This document shows, in pieces, positions 1 through 7,441 of a stretch of 50,934 nt of DNA. The stretch comes from Mycobacteriales bacterium (GTDB taxonomy: Bacteria > Actinomycetota > Actinomycetes > Mycobacteriales > CADCTP01). Location: assembly GCA_035995165.1 (NCBI GenBank), contig DASYKU010000109.1:1-50934 (forward strand). Reading direction: 5' to 3'. Position numbers and translations under genes: made by a program. Position 1 is the stretch's first letter. The number at the start of each line of letters is the position of its first letter. Under the pieces are notes generated by a model. The model was not told the origin of the DNA. It did no database searches and saw only the letters and a list, made by a program, of their open reading frames with translations.

Positions 1-37
1 CCCGGGGGGGGGGCGGGGCCCGCTTCGGGGATCAGGG

Positions 38-65
38 GGCGGGGCCGGGTCCGAGCGGCCCCGCC
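38..65. terminator. Hairpin downstream of the TIGR03118 gene
   Basis: A perfect 10-bp inverted repeat (38-47 pairs with 56-65, 8-nt loop) lies just past the stop of the minus-strand gene that ends at 76. There is no T-tract, which is usual for G/C-rich actinomycete terminators. Confidence 0.55.
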
Positions 66-75
66 TCCGGACTAC

Positions 76-1167
76 TCAGTTGTGGTCGGGTGCTGCCTTG
101 AGGGTGCCGACGAGGCCGTGTGTCTCGTTGACGATGCCGGCGGAGAACCAGATCGCGTCGGTGCCGCCGGTGGTCGCGGTGCCGGGCAGGAGCGACCAGA
201 GCCGGTCGACCTGGAACGGCTGGCCGTCCGACTTCTCGAGCAGGCCGCGGAAGTGCCACTGGTTCGGCTCGTAGATGCCGATGTGGCCGTCGCCGAAGTT
301 GCCGACGAGCAGCTTGCCGGTCAGCGAGCCGAAGCCGGCCGGGACGATCGCCAGCCCCCACGGCGCGTTGAGCTCACCGCGAGCGGCGACCCGCTTGAAG
401 TGCAGGCCGTCCGGCGTGAACCGGGTGACGAAGCCGAGGCCCTTGCCGTCCACGCTGCGGCCGTCCGGGCCGACCTTCGCGTACGACACGTAGACGAAGT
501 TGCCGAGCGCCTGCACGTTGAACGGCGAGAACCCGCGCGGGATGTTGGTCCCGCGGAACGCCCGCGGCGTCGCGACCCGGTGGAAGTTCTGGTCGAAGAC
601 GTCGATCCGGCCCTGCGCGAAGTTCGAGGCGAGCAGCTCCGGCCCGCTCGCCGTCTGGATCATGGTCAGGCCGGTGTAGCTGGCGCCCGGGGTGGTCGCC
701 ACGACGACCGCGGTGGTCGCCTCGGCCGAGGGCGTCCAGGCCGTGATCGACCCGCCGAGGCCGGCGAAGATGAACCGGGCCGAGCCGGTGCCGAGCGAGC
801 CGGTCACCGGGAAGCTGGTCGTCGCGTTCGAGACCTGGCCGGACGGGGGTCCGCCGGGGATGGTCACGACCAGCGGGACGATCGCGTTCGGGGTCGCCGG
901 CGGGGCCCCCGAGATCAGCGTGGCGGTGCTGGTGCCGGCGTTGGAGATCCAGACCGGGCTCGTCGGCAGGAACGACAGGCCCCACGGGTTGACGAGGTGC
1001 GGATCGGTGAGCGTGGCCATGCCCGGGATGTCGGACACGACATTGGACTGGACGACCTGGGTGTCCCCGCCACCCGGGCCCGGGCCCGCCCAAGCAGCCT
1101 GAGCTGCTCCCACCAACCCGACTGTGGTGAGCGCGGCGAGTGCCGCGACGGTGCGTCGTGCGTGCAC
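76..1167 (-). CDS. Secreted TIGR03118 family beta-propeller-like protein
   Basis: A 363-residue protein with a Sec-type signal peptide (residues 1-28: Arg-Arg, a hydrophobic Ala/Leu/Val run, AWAG) followed by a repetitive beta-rich body. Segments such as PHLVNPWGLSF, SPFNVQALGN and LNAPWGLAIVP, together with a late FGDGHIGIY, match what I know of the TIGR03118 family (secreted, NHL/propeller-like, function unknown). The GTG start at 1167 has a GGGAGG ribosome site 5 nt upstream. It is divergent from the alcohol dehydrogenase gene. The family assignment is from memory of its motifs; no enzymatic role can be read from the sequence. Confidence 0.85.
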   Translation of the reverse strand: MHARRTVAALAALTTVGLVGAAQAAWAGPGPGGGDTQVVQSNVVSDIPGMATLTDPHLVNPWGLSFLPTSPVWISNAGTSTATLISGAPPATPNAIVPLVVTIPGGPPSGQVSNATTSFPVTGSLGTGSARFIFAGLGGSITAWTPSAEATTAVVVATTPGASYTGLTMIQTASGPELLASNFAQGRIDVFDQNFHRVATPRAFRGTNIPRGFSPFNVQALGNFVYVSYAKVGPDGRSVDGKGLGFVTRFTPDGLHFKRVAARGELNAPWGLAIVPAGFGSLTGKLLVGNFGDGHIGIYEPNQWHFRGLLEKSDGQPFQVDRLWSLLPGTATTGGTDAIWFSAGIVNETHGLVGTLKAAPDHN

Positions 1168-1282
1168 GGTGCCTCCCTAATGGTGAGGGACGTCTTTGGC
1201 CCCGCACCACTTCGCGTACACGGCCGGCGCACAGGGACCGTTCACCCGACCGCGTCTCGATCTGCGACAGCCGTGCCGGCGG

Positions 1283-1297
1283 GACGCTTCTAGCGTC
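1283..1297 (+). promoter_or_regulatory. Inverted repeat over the -10 box of the alcohol dehydrogenase promoter
   Basis: GACGCT-TCT-AGCGTC is a perfect 6-bp inverted repeat that overlaps a -10-like hexamer TAGCGT (1291-1296). It lies 27 nt upstream of the ATG at 1324. A repressor bound here would occlude RNA polymerase. The regulator is not identifiable. Confidence 0.4.
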
Positions 1298-1323
1298 GAG
1301 GGATCCGCCTACGAGGAGGCCCC

Positions 1324-2367
1324 ATGAAGGCGCTGGTCTACCACGGTCCCGGCCGCAAGAGCTGGGAGGACGTACCCGACGCCGCGGTGCAGGACCCGAC
1401 CGACGTGGTCGTGCGCGTCGACACGACCACGATCTGCGGCACCGACCTGCACATCCTCAAGGGGGACGTGGCCGCGGTGACCGACGGCCGGGTGCTGGGC
1501 CACGAAGCGGTCGGCACGGTCACCGCCGTCGGGGCCGCGGTCACCGGGTTCGCCGAGGGCGACCGGGTGCTGGTGCCCGCGATCACCCGCTGCGGCCGCT
1601 GCGCGTACTGCGTGCGCGGGATGCCGTCACACTGCCAGACCGTCGGCGGCATCGGCTGGATCTTCGGTCACCTCATCGACGGCACCCAGGCCGAGTCGGT
1701 CCGGGTCCCGTACGCGGACACCTCTCTCTACAAGGTCCCGGCGGACGTCACCGACGAGCAGGCGATCTTCCTGGCCGACGCGCTGCCGACCGGGTACGAG
1801 GTCGGCGTGCTGGCCGGCCGGGTCCGGCCCGGGCACACGGTCGCGGTCGTCGGTGCCGGCGCGGTCGGCCTGTCCGCGATCCTCACCACCGGGCTCTGGG
1901 GCGCGTCGAAGGTGATCGCGATCGACTCCAACAAGTTCCGCCTGGACAAGGCCCGCGACTTCGGCGCGACCGACACGGTCGAGGCCGGCGAGACCGCGAT
2001 CGCGGACGTCAAGGCGTTGACCGACGGGCTCGGCGTGGACGTCGCGATCGAGGCCGTCGGCTACCCGGAGACGCTGCGGACGGCGGCGGCGCTGGTCCGG
2101 CCGGGCGGCACGATCGCGAACATCGGCGTGCACGGCGTCCCGGTCGAGCTGCCCATGCACGAGCTCTGGATCCACAACGTCACGCTGACCATGGGCTTGG
2201 TCGACACGGTGTCGATCCCGACCCTGCTCACGATGGTCGCCTCGGGCAAGATCCCGTCCGAGAAGATGGGTACCCACCGGTTCACGTTCGACCGGATCGA
2301 CGAGGCCTACGAGGTCTTCTCCGACGCCGCCGCCAACTCGGCGTTGAAGGTCGTCATCACACCCTGA
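1324..2367 (+). CDS. Zinc-dependent alcohol dehydrogenase (MDR family)
   Basis: A 347-residue medium-chain dehydrogenase that should oxidise an alcohol with NAD(P)+. Catalytic zinc ligands are present (Cys38 in TICGTDLH and His60-Glu61 in LGHEAVG), as is the structural-zinc lobe Cys90/93/96/104 (CGRCAYC and a later C). A Rossmann motif VVGAGAVGLSA lies near residue 175. The ATG is preceded by GAGGAGG (1313-1319) at ideal spacing. It is monocistronic, with a palindrome over its -10 box and a strong hairpin after the stop. The substrate is unknown; the TDLHIL segment is common in bacterial secondary-alcohol and threonine-dehydrogenase-like members. Confidence 0.92.
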   Translation: MKALVYHGPGRKSWEDVPDAAVQDPTDVVVRVDTTTICGTDLHILKGDVAAVTDGRVLGHEAVGTVTAVGAAVTGFAEGDRVLVPAITRCGRCAYCVRGMPSHCQTVGGIGWIFGHLIDGTQAESVRVPYADTSLYKVPADVTDEQAIFLADALPTGYEVGVLAGRVRPGHTVAVVGAGAVGLSAILTTGLWGASKVIAIDSNKFRLDKARDFGATDTVEAGETAIADVKALTDGLGVDVAIEAVGYPETLRTAAALVRPGGTIANIGVHGVPVELPMHELWIHNVTLTMGLVDTVSIPTLLTMVASGKIPSEKMGTHRFTFDRIDEAYEVFSDAAANSALKVVITP

Positions 2368-2382
2368 CCCGGGGCGAGTCGG

Positions 2383-2414
2383 AGGGGCGGTGCCTCGAAC
2401 GAGGCACCGCCCCT
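2383..2414 (+). terminator. Strong hairpin terminator after the alcohol dehydrogenase
   Basis: A perfect 14-bp stem (2383-2396 with 2401-2414) closes a GAAC tetraloop 16 nt after the stop codon. Confidence 0.8.
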
Positions 2415-2415
2415 T

Positions 2416-2595
2416 CGCCGGACGGTCCTGTCGACCGCGGTCATCGCGCTCGCGCTGGCCGGGTGCAGCGGCGGCGACAAGAAGCCGGAGATGGCGGCCG
2501 GCTGCGCGCCGGCCAGGAGCGCCGCCGGGGGTGCACCCCGGCGGTCGCCCGCATGTCGGGACTGCGCCTGCCGGCCCCGCGGGCGACCCGCCTAG
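2416..2595 (+). pseudogene. Remnant of a lipoprotein leader
   Basis: This reads RRTVLSTAVIALALAGCSGG, a textbook lipoprotein signal: two Arg, a hydrophobic run, then a lipobox LAGC followed by SGGDKK. There is no start codon between the preceding in-frame TGA (2365-2367) and this segment. After about 20 more residues it degenerates into Arg/Pro/Cys-rich sequence and stops at TAG 2593. It directly abuts the terminator hairpin, so the original start has been lost. It is most likely a decayed lipoprotein gene; chance cannot be excluded in such G/C-rich DNA. Confidence 0.4.
2522..2544. terminator. Short hairpin in the remnant region
   Basis: A perfect 9-bp stem (2522-2530 with 2536-2544) and a 5-nt loop, inside the lipoprotein remnant and upstream of the NTF2-like gene. 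It could be a second terminator. Confidence 0.3.
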
Positions 2596-2604
2596 GCTGC
2601 GCGT

Positions 2605-3048
2605 ATGGGATTGCTCGAGGAGCTGGCGGAGCGGGTGGAGCGGGTCGAGGCGGAGCTCGCGCTGCACCGGTTGGTGAACGACTACTGCATCGGCGCCGAC
2701 CATCGTGACCTGAACCGCTGGCAGCGGGTGTGGACCGCGGACGCGGTCTGGCAGACCAGCGCGGACAAGGCGTACCGGGGGGTGGCGGAGATCAACGCCG
2801 CCGTCACCGGCCAGTGGCAGTCGTTCCCGATCATGCAGCACTCGACGGTCAACCATGTGGTCGAGGTCGCCGGCGACAAGGCCACCGGGCACTGCGACGT
2901 GATCGTGCAGATCCAGCTCGGCGACGGGCGCTGGATCGTCGGCGGCGGCGCGTACGAGGACGAGTACCGGCGCGAGGCCGACGGCTGGCGGATCGCCCGC
3001 CGCACGGTCGGCCGCCCCTTCGACCTCCCGCCGATCCCGGCCGCCTGA
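2605..3048 (+). CDS. SnoaL/NTF2-like family protein
   Basis: A 147-residue protein. It opens with an amphipathic helix (LLEELAERVERVEAELALHR) followed by the NTF2-fold pattern VNDYCIGADHRDLNRW and the W-x-S-x-D-A-x-W strand region typical of SnoaL_4 ring-hydroxylating-dioxygenase-beta or ketosteroid-isomerase-like proteins. No operon partner reveals a substrate. A TAGGCT hexamer 6 nt before the ATG and no Shine-Dalgarno suggest a leaderless transcript. Only 2 nt separate it from the next gene, so the two are probably co-transcribed. Confidence 0.8.
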   Translation: MGLLEELAERVERVEAELALHRLVNDYCIGADHRDLNRWQRVWTADAVWQTSADKAYRGVAEINAAVTGQWQSFPIMQHSTVNHVVEVAGDKATGHCDVIVQIQLGDGRWIVGGGAYEDEYRREADGWRIARRTVGRPFDLPPIPAA

Positions 3049-3050
3049 CC

Positions 3051-3983
3051 GTGCCCCGCTCCTTCGCGGGGGTCGCGGAGCTGGCGCCGGTGGTGCGGTC
3101 GGCGCTGGGGGGCGAGCTCGTCGCGGTGTCGCGGCTGGCCGGCGGGAGCAAGAAGGGCGTCTACCTGCTCGGCCTCGCCGGTGGTGGCAGCGCGGTCGCG
3201 TACATCTGGACCGCGGCCGAGGACTACTGGCCCGCCCGGGAGGGTCCGCAGGACGTGTTCACCGACGCGTCCGGGCCGGACCTGTTCCGGGCCTCCCACG
3301 ACGCGCTGGCCGCGGCCGGTGTCCGGACACCCCGGCTGCTCTGGGCGGACGGCGACGTCGCCCTGGTCGAGGAGGTCCGCGGCGGCACGCTGGAATCCCT
3401 GCTCGCGCGGGAGCCGGCCGCGCCGGCTCTCGCGGCCCTGGCCGAGCTGCTGGCCACCATGGCGGCCGCGACGTCGACGGCGATCGGGAAGGTGGCCCGG
3501 CCCGACCGCAGCGGCCGGTCCTGCGCCCGGATCGTGCTGGACATGGCACTGCGGGACCTGGCCGAGGCCGCCGCCCGGGTCCCGGCGATCGACGCCGCCC
3601 GGTCCGCGCTGACGGACCGGCTCCGGGCGTTCTCCGTGGTCGGGCCGCGGACCGGCCACGCGCTGGTGCACGGCGAGCTCGGTGGCGACCACGTGCTGCT
3701 CGACGACGCCGGCGCGCCGGTGCTCATCGACATCGAGGGACTGGCGTACTTCGACGTCGAGTGGGAGCACGCGTTCCTGGAGATGCGCTTCGGTGCCGAC
3801 GCGTACGAGCCGCTGCGGCCGCCGGGGCTGGACCCGGACCGGATGCGGTTCTACCGGCTGGCCCGGCACCTGTCGCTGGTGGCGGGGCCGCTGCGGCTGC
3901 TGGACGGGGACTTCCCGGACCGCGAGTTCATGCTGGAGATCTCCGCCCACCACACCGACCGGGTCCTGTCCTACCTCAGCTGA
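3051..3983 (+). CDS. Phosphotransferase (APH-like) family protein
   Basis: A 310-residue protein with an aminoglycoside-phosphotransferase-like fold: an N-terminal lobe with GGSKKGVY (nucleotide loop) and a C-terminal lobe with VHGELGGDHVLLDD...VLIDIEG. The Brenner catalytic motif HxDxxxxN is altered to HGELGGDH and the metal-binding DxE survives as DIEG. I recall this variant in an actinobacterial subfamily, so it need not be inactive. The GTG start at 3051 lies 2 nt after the previous stop. The 3' end overlaps the convergent SRPBCC gene by 13 bp. Substrate unknown. Confidence 0.75.
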   Translation: MPRSFAGVAELAPVVRSALGGELVAVSRLAGGSKKGVYLLGLAGGGSAVAYIWTAAEDYWPAREGPQDVFTDASGPDLFRASHDALAAAGVRTPRLLWADGDVALVEEVRGGTLESLLAREPAAPALAALAELLATMAAATSTAIGKVARPDRSGRSCARIVLDMALRDLAEAAARVPAIDAARSALTDRLRAFSVVGPRTGHALVHGELGGDHVLLDDAGAPVLIDIEGLAYFDVEWEHAFLEMRFGADAYEPLRPPGLDPDRMRFYRLARHLSLVAGPLRLLDGDFPDREFMLEISAHHTDRVLSYLS

Positions 3984-4462
3984 GCCGCGTAGTCGTCGTG
4001 CAGGGCCTGCCAGCCGTGCTCCAGCGCCTCCCGCCCGCGCACCGGCGGGACCGGGTCGCCGTCGAGCAGGTGCCCGGCCACGTCCAGGCAGAGGTGCCAG
4101 CCGGCCGCCGCGCGGGCCAGATCGTCCTGGCTGCCGACGCGGTGCCGCAGGGTGAGGCGGGTGCCGGCAGCGGCCGGGATCAGCTCCCAGCGCAGCAGAT
4201 CCTCGCCCCAGCGGTACTCCAGCAGCGTCGGCGGATCGGCCGTCGTCACCGTCGCCGGCAGGTCGACCGTGCTCGGTCCGTCGATCATGGTCAGCGTCAG
4301 GTCGCCGGGCTCGGCCAGGCTGCGCTCGGCCGTGAACGGCGCCCACCGCTCCAGCTGACCCGGCTCGGTGAGCGCGGCCCAGACCTTCGCCGGCTCGTGC
4401 TCGAGCTGCCGGGTCAGCACGAGGACCCAGCCTTCCGCAGTCGACTCCGCGTACGCGCTCAT
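3971..4462 (-). CDS. SRPBCC/AHSA1-like START-domain protein
   Basis: A 163-residue protein with the Aha1-like SRPBCC signature: RQLEHEPAKVWAALTEPGQLERW near the N-terminus, a central ...DPPTLLEYRWGED... strand pair and a C-terminal helix with HGWQALHDDYA. The ATG at 4462 overlaps the stop of the upstream arsR-type gene by 4 bp (ATGA, 4459-4462), so the pair is translationally coupled. ArsR plus SRPBCC is a common two-gene unit in actinomycetes; the ligand is unknown. Confidence 0.85.
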   Translation of the reverse strand: MSAYAESTAEGWVLVLTRQLEHEPAKVWAALTEPGQLERWAPFTAERSLAEPGDLTLTMIDGPSTVDLPATVTTADPPTLLEYRWGEDLLRWELIPAAAGTRLTLRHRVGSQDDLARAAAGWHLCLDVAGHLLDGDPVPPVRGREALEHGWQALHDDYAAQLR

Positions 4463-4776
4463 CGATCCTCCAGCCCGTCGAGGTGTGTTTCCAGGCGGTC
4501 GAGGTGCCGCTCCCACAGCTCCCGGTACGGCTCCAGCCAGGCGGCCAGCTCCCGGAACGGGGCGGCCTCCAGCCGGTAGATCCGCTGCTGGGCCGCGACC
4601 CGGGCCGACACGAAGCCGGCCTCGCGCAGGACCTTGAGGTGCTTGGACACCGTCGGCTGCGGTACGCCGAGCGCGCCCACCAGCTCGGTGACGCTCCGCT
4701 CGGTCCCGCGCAGCTCGGCGACGATCCGCCGCCGGGTCGGCTCCGCGAGCACCTCGAACGCCATGCGTCTGAGCAT
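4459..4776 (-). CDS. ArsR family winged-helix transcriptional regulator
   Basis: A 105-residue regulator with the ArsR core FEVLAEPTRRRIVAELRG, then VTELVGALGVPQPTVSKHLKVLREAG as the DNA-reading helix region. There are no Cys or His pairs for metal sensing, which fits the non-metal subgroup usually linked to SRPBCC genes. Start at ATG 4776; an in-frame ATG at 4764 is an alternative. An inverted repeat sits directly upstream and is a likely autoregulatory site. Confidence 0.88.
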   Translation of the reverse strand: MLRRMAFEVLAEPTRRRIVAELRGTERSVTELVGALGVPQPTVSKHLKVLREAGFVSARVAAQQRIYRLEAAPFRELAAWLEPYRELWERHLDRLETHLDGLEDR

Positions 4777-4783
4777 GCCTCTA

Positions 4784-4799
4784 GACGTATATACTCGTC
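4784..4799. promoter_or_regulatory. Putative ArsR operator
   Basis: Read on the minus strand this is GACG-AGTATATA-CGTC, a dyad around an A/T-rich core that can double as the -10 region of the arsR-SRPBCC promoter. It lies 7 bp upstream of the arsR start, a normal place for autorepression. Confidence 0.45.
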
Positions 4800-4806
4800 A
4801 AGGAAT

Positions 4807-5199
4807 TCAGGCGGTGGGTGGCTCGTCCCGGCCGGACTCCTCGGCCGCGTCGGCCTCCTCCTTGGTCTTGTGGACGGCGCCGTCGGCGTGCTCCGGCGGT
4901 CCGTAGACGGTGTAGAGGACCAGTGGGTTGGGTCCGGTGTTGACGAAGTTGTGCTTCGTCCCGGCCGGCACCGCGACCATGTCGCCGGCCTCGACCTTGC
5001 GCTTGCGGCCGCCGACGCGGGCCTCGCCGACCCCGCTGACGAAGCCGAGCACCTGGTCGGTGTCCTCGTGCACCTCCTCGCCGATCTCGCCGCCGGCCGG
5101 GATCGTCATGATCACCAGCTGCGAGTGCTCGCCGGTCCACAGGACCCGCCGGAAGTCCGCGCTCGTCTCGGCGACGGTCGCGATCGTGAAGTGATCCAT
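4807..5199 (-). CDS. Cupin domain protein
   Basis: A 130-residue single-domain cupin. Motif 1 is GEEVHEDTDQVLGFVSG and motif 2 is AGDMVAVPAGTKHNFVN, with the expected metal-binding His, Glu and His; the two are linked by a Lys/Arg-rich strand. The C-terminus (KTKEEADAAEESGRDE) is acidic and probably disordered. An ATG at 5199 is chosen because GAGGA lies about 7 nt upstream; the frame stays open to 5298. Ends 30 bp before the arsR promoter. Function unknown; small cupins of this type are often annotated as mannose-6-phosphate-isomerase-like. Confidence 0.8.
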   Translation of the reverse strand: MDHFTIATVAETSADFRRVLWTGEHSQLVIMTIPAGGEIGEEVHEDTDQVLGFVSGVGEARVGGRKRKVEAGDMVAVPAGTKHNFVNTGPNPLVLYTVYGPPEHADGAVHKTKEEADAAEESGRDEPPTA

Positions 5200-5449
5200 G
5201 CCGTCCTCGGTGCCCCGTACTGACGGCGTCCAATCACGAAACAGCAGGTCCGAGCCCAGTCGGGACCGGGCCGGACCTGCTCGCCGCGCTGGCGTCAACC
5301 GCCGTTGGAGCCATCGCCGCCTGTGGCTGAGGTGCTACGCTCGCGCATGACTGAGCCTCCTCCCGGCCTCTTCGCGGATGTCCAGGGTGAGATTTGGTCG
5401 AGTTCCGGGCGGGGGTCGATCTGACCATCGACCCCAGCTCTCTTCTTCG

Positions 5450-6349
5450 TCAGACGGCTGCTTGCATCGTCGCGTCGTCACTCCTCTCCGAATTCATCTC
5501 GGCAATGAGCTTGTCGAGGAAGACGACGCTGTCCTCCGGAGACATAGCGAGCCGCTCCAGGTCCTCGAAGCGGTCCAGATACCGGGCGATGAGCTCGGCA
5601 TCGTCCTTGATCGTGATGTCCTCCACCGTCTCGATGTGGACGACCTCGTCGAGGTCCGCCTCCGCGAACTCCAGCAGGATGAAGTTCCCCTGCATGCCGG
5701 GGTGGGCCCCCACCGCAAAAGGGAGCACCCGCAGCGTGACATGAGGCTGCGCCCCGTACTCCTTCAGGCGTTCCAGTTGCCGGATCATGGTCCGGTCGCG
5801 GTGCCCGACCCGGCGCCGGAGCACCGACTCGTCGACGATCACGTGCATCTCGGGCGGGTCGTCGCGGTCGTGGATCTCCTGCCGGTGTTCGCGGACGATC
5901 CAGGCCCGCTCGGCCTGCTCCTCGTCGAAGCCGGCGGCGAACTTGAGAATGGCGCGGGCGTATTCCTCCGTCTGGAGAAGGCCCGAGACGTAGACCGGGT
6001 CGTACTGCCGGATCACCGAAGCCGCGCCCTCGTACGCGAGGTACTCGCGGAAGCCCGGCTTCAGCACCGACAGATACTGATCGTAGAAAGAGGTACCGCG
6101 GCTGGATTTGGCCAGCTCGATCAGGCTCGTGGCCCGCCGGCTGTCCTTGACGTTGTAGTGGGTGAGCAACGCACGCAGATCGTTCGTCGAGATGCTGACC
6201 TGGCCGCCCTCGATCCGGATGAGCTTCGAGGGGGACCAGTCCATCGCCTTGGCAACTTCTCCCTGCTTCAACCCGGCCGTCTCACGCAGCTTGCGCAGCT
6301 CGCTGCGGAGCCTCCGCCGTTGGACGGAGGGATCCTGGATGGCGGCCAT
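5450..6349 (-). CDS. XRE-type helix-turn-helix regulator with DUF5753 domain
   Basis: A 299-residue protein with an N-terminal XRE HTH (LRKLRETAGLKQGEVAKAMD... SPSKLIRIEGG) and a C-terminal DUF5753 region with the landmarks YVSGLLQTEEYARA, VDESVLRR and LRVLPF. This is the large actinobacterial family related to WhiJ and Scr1. ATG 6349 is chosen because AGGAGAGG lies 11 nt upstream; a GTG at 6379 is possible. Members are nearly always next to a DUF397 gene, which lies across the gap at 6798. The upstream region holds dense repeats that may be its operators. Confidence 0.88.
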   Translation of the reverse strand: MAAIQDPSVQRRRLRSELRKLRETAGLKQGEVAKAMDWSPSKLIRIEGGQVSISTNDLRALLTHYNVKDSRRATSLIELAKSSRGTSFYDQYLSVLKPGFREYLAYEGAASVIRQYDPVYVSGLLQTEEYARAILKFAAGFDEEQAERAWIVREHRQEIHDRDDPPEMHVIVDESVLRRRVGHRDRTMIRQLERLKEYGAQPHVTLRVLPFAVGAHPGMQGNFILLEFAEADLDEVVHIETVEDITIKDDAELIARYLDRFEDLERLAMSPEDSVVFLDKLIAEMNSERSDDATMQAAV

Positions 6350-6373
6350 CGTGTCGTCGTCCTCTCCTGAACC

Positions 6374-6500
6374 TGGCACCTAGGTGTCTGGCTGTGTGCC
6401 ATCTACCGGGCCGGGATCTGTCGGTCTGCTAGGTAGCAGGAGACTACCACCGATCTGCTACATGGCACATCGCATAAGGCAGGACGTCGCATGGCACGGC
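6374..6500. promoter_or_regulatory. Repeat-rich upstream region of the XRE gene
   Basis: Part of a 448-bp gap (6350-6797) with no convincing gene. It contains the 10-bp palindrome CACCTAGGTG (6377-6386), the inverted pair TGTGCCAT (6395-6402)/ATGGCACA (6462-6469) with a further ATGGCAC at 6491, and the dyad CTGCTA-GG-TAGCAG (6426-6439) with another CTGCTA at 6455. This density is unusual for this DNA and points to multiple protein-binding sites. Confidence 0.45.
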
Positions 6501-6646
6501 GGGTACACCGCGCTGAACAGCAGGAACACGGAGGTGATCGGCACATCGCCGGACAGCGGTCTGCCACCTGGCGGACCGCAAGACGTCGGTTCGGCTGGTG
6601 TACGACGGGCAACCATCGCTACGATTGCTGGCGAGGCGCCAGGTGT

Positions 6647-6702
6647 CCATCACCGAAACCCCGCGGGCGGGGCGATGGACGGGTGAGGCGTGTCGGTTTT
6701 TT
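6647..6702 (+). other. Hairpin followed by a T6 run in the XRE/DUF397 gap
   Basis: CCCCGC-GG-GCGGGG (6659-6672) is nested within CCATC/GATGG (6647-6651 with 6674-6678). A run of six T follows at 6697-6702, rare in this genome. The 18-nt distance between stem and T-run is too long for a classic intrinsic terminator. A TACGAT hexamer near 6620 could start a short RNA ending here. Not resolved. Confidence 0.3.
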
Positions 6703-6731
6703 GCGTCCTGATGACGAACGCGAGTTAGACT
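6701..6731 (+). promoter_or_regulatory. Probable promoter of the DUF397 gene
   Basis: TTGCGT (6701-6706) and TAGACT (6726-6731) are separated by 19 bp (18 if TTAGAC is used), a reasonable housekeeping-type promoter in an otherwise G/C-rich stretch. Confidence 0.4.
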
Positions 6732-6769
6732 CCGGACATCGTGGTTGGTGTCCTCTGTCCGGTTCGGAC
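6732..6769 (+). promoter_or_regulatory. Two mutually exclusive hairpins in the DUF397 leader
   Basis: CCGGACA (6732-6738) pairs perfectly with TGTCCGG (6756-6762). The same right arm can instead pair as GTCCG-GTT-CGGAC (6757-6769). The leader therefore has two exclusive folds ahead of the ribosome site at 6786-6791. Confidence 0.3.
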
Positions 6770-6797
6770 GGACGGACCGAGGCCTGAGGAGTCACGC

Positions 6798-7010
6798 GTG
6801 ATCAGTGTGCCGCCGCCCATCGACGCTCCGTGGCGCAAGGCCCGCGCCAGCCAAGGCAGCGGCTGCGTGGAGATCGCCGACACCGCGCAGCACGTCTGGG
6901 TGCGGGACTCGAAGGACCGTGAGGGCCCGATCCTCACCTTCACCCGACACGAATGGACCGCCTTCCTCGCCGGTGCCAGAGCGGGCGAGTTCGACGGTCC
7001 ATTCCAGTGA
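6798..7010 (+). CDS. DUF397 domain protein
   Basis: A 70-residue small protein with the DUF397 pattern: APWRKARASQGSGCVEIA, then VWVRDSKDREGPILTF and a final WTAFLAGARAGEFDG. The GTG at 6798 has GAGGAG (6786-6791) 6 nt upstream; the frame is open from 6741 but that start lacks a ribosome site. DUF397 proteins pair with XRE/DUF5753 regulators, here the gene at 5450-6349 in divergent orientation. Such pairs have been studied in Streptomyces as regulator/partner units (Scr1-Scr2) and proposed as toxin-antitoxin-like. Which role applies here cannot be read from sequence. Confidence 0.85.
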   Translation: MISVPPPIDAPWRKARASQGSGCVEIADTAQHVWVRDSKDREGPILTFTRHEWTAFLAGARAGEFDGPFQ

Positions 7011-7033
7011 GCTGACTCAGTTCGTCGTGCCGC

Positions 7034-7366
7034 TCACCACTCGCTGGGTCGCAGGTGCACCCACGGCCGCTCGTCCGGCTCGGGCCGGAACAGGTCGTCC
7101 TCCTCGGGGTCCGGCGACCGCGACCGCAGCGCGCTGATCACCGGCGCCGGGTCGTCGCCGAGGTTGGTCGCGGTCCGGGCGTAGTCGAGCAGCGCGGCGT
7201 CGCGCGCCTGTCGAGCCCGGACGGCCATCACTTCACACGCCATCCACGCGGTGACCGCGCCCGCGAGCGTGGCTGCGCCGAGCCACGGATGGTGGGTGAC
7301 GATCATCAGCGTCGACGGCACGCCGGCGGTGATCATCAGGCCGCGGAAGCAGTTGTCTCGGGTCAT
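7034..7366 (-). CDS. Small hypothetical membrane protein
   Basis: A 110-residue protein with two adjacent hydrophobic segments (about residues 9-25 and 28-45, including LGAATLAGAVTAWMACEVM), then a charged cytoplasmic-type tail ending DERPWVHLRPSEW. The ATG at 7366 has GGGAGGGG 6 nt upstream. It is divergent from the LuxR-type gene at 7529. I do not recognise the family. Confidence 0.7.
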   Translation of the reverse strand: MTRDNCFRGLMITAGVPSTLMIVTHHPWLGAATLAGAVTAWMACEVMAVRARQARDAALLDYARTATNLGDDPAPVISALRSRSPDPEEDDLFRPEPDERPWVHLRPSEW

Positions 7367-7441
7367 CGCGTACCCCTCCCGGACATCGGCGCCCGTCCGT
7401 GATCTTCGGTGGACACCGTGTAAGTACCTACGTAAAAGGTA

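Noticed and set aside
6384-6686. Possible 100-codon gene in the XRE/DUF397 gap
   Set aside because: No ribosome site, no domain, odd composition, and it crosses the operator-like repeats and hairpin.
6697-6702. T6 run as a classic intrinsic terminator
   Set aside because: It lies 18 nt past the nearest stable stem, too far for the standard mechanism.
5450-7010. Calling the XRE/DUF397 pair a proven toxin-antitoxin system
   Set aside because: The pair is divergent and separated by about 450 bp, and family roles are debated. Sequence alone supports only a regulator and its usual partner.
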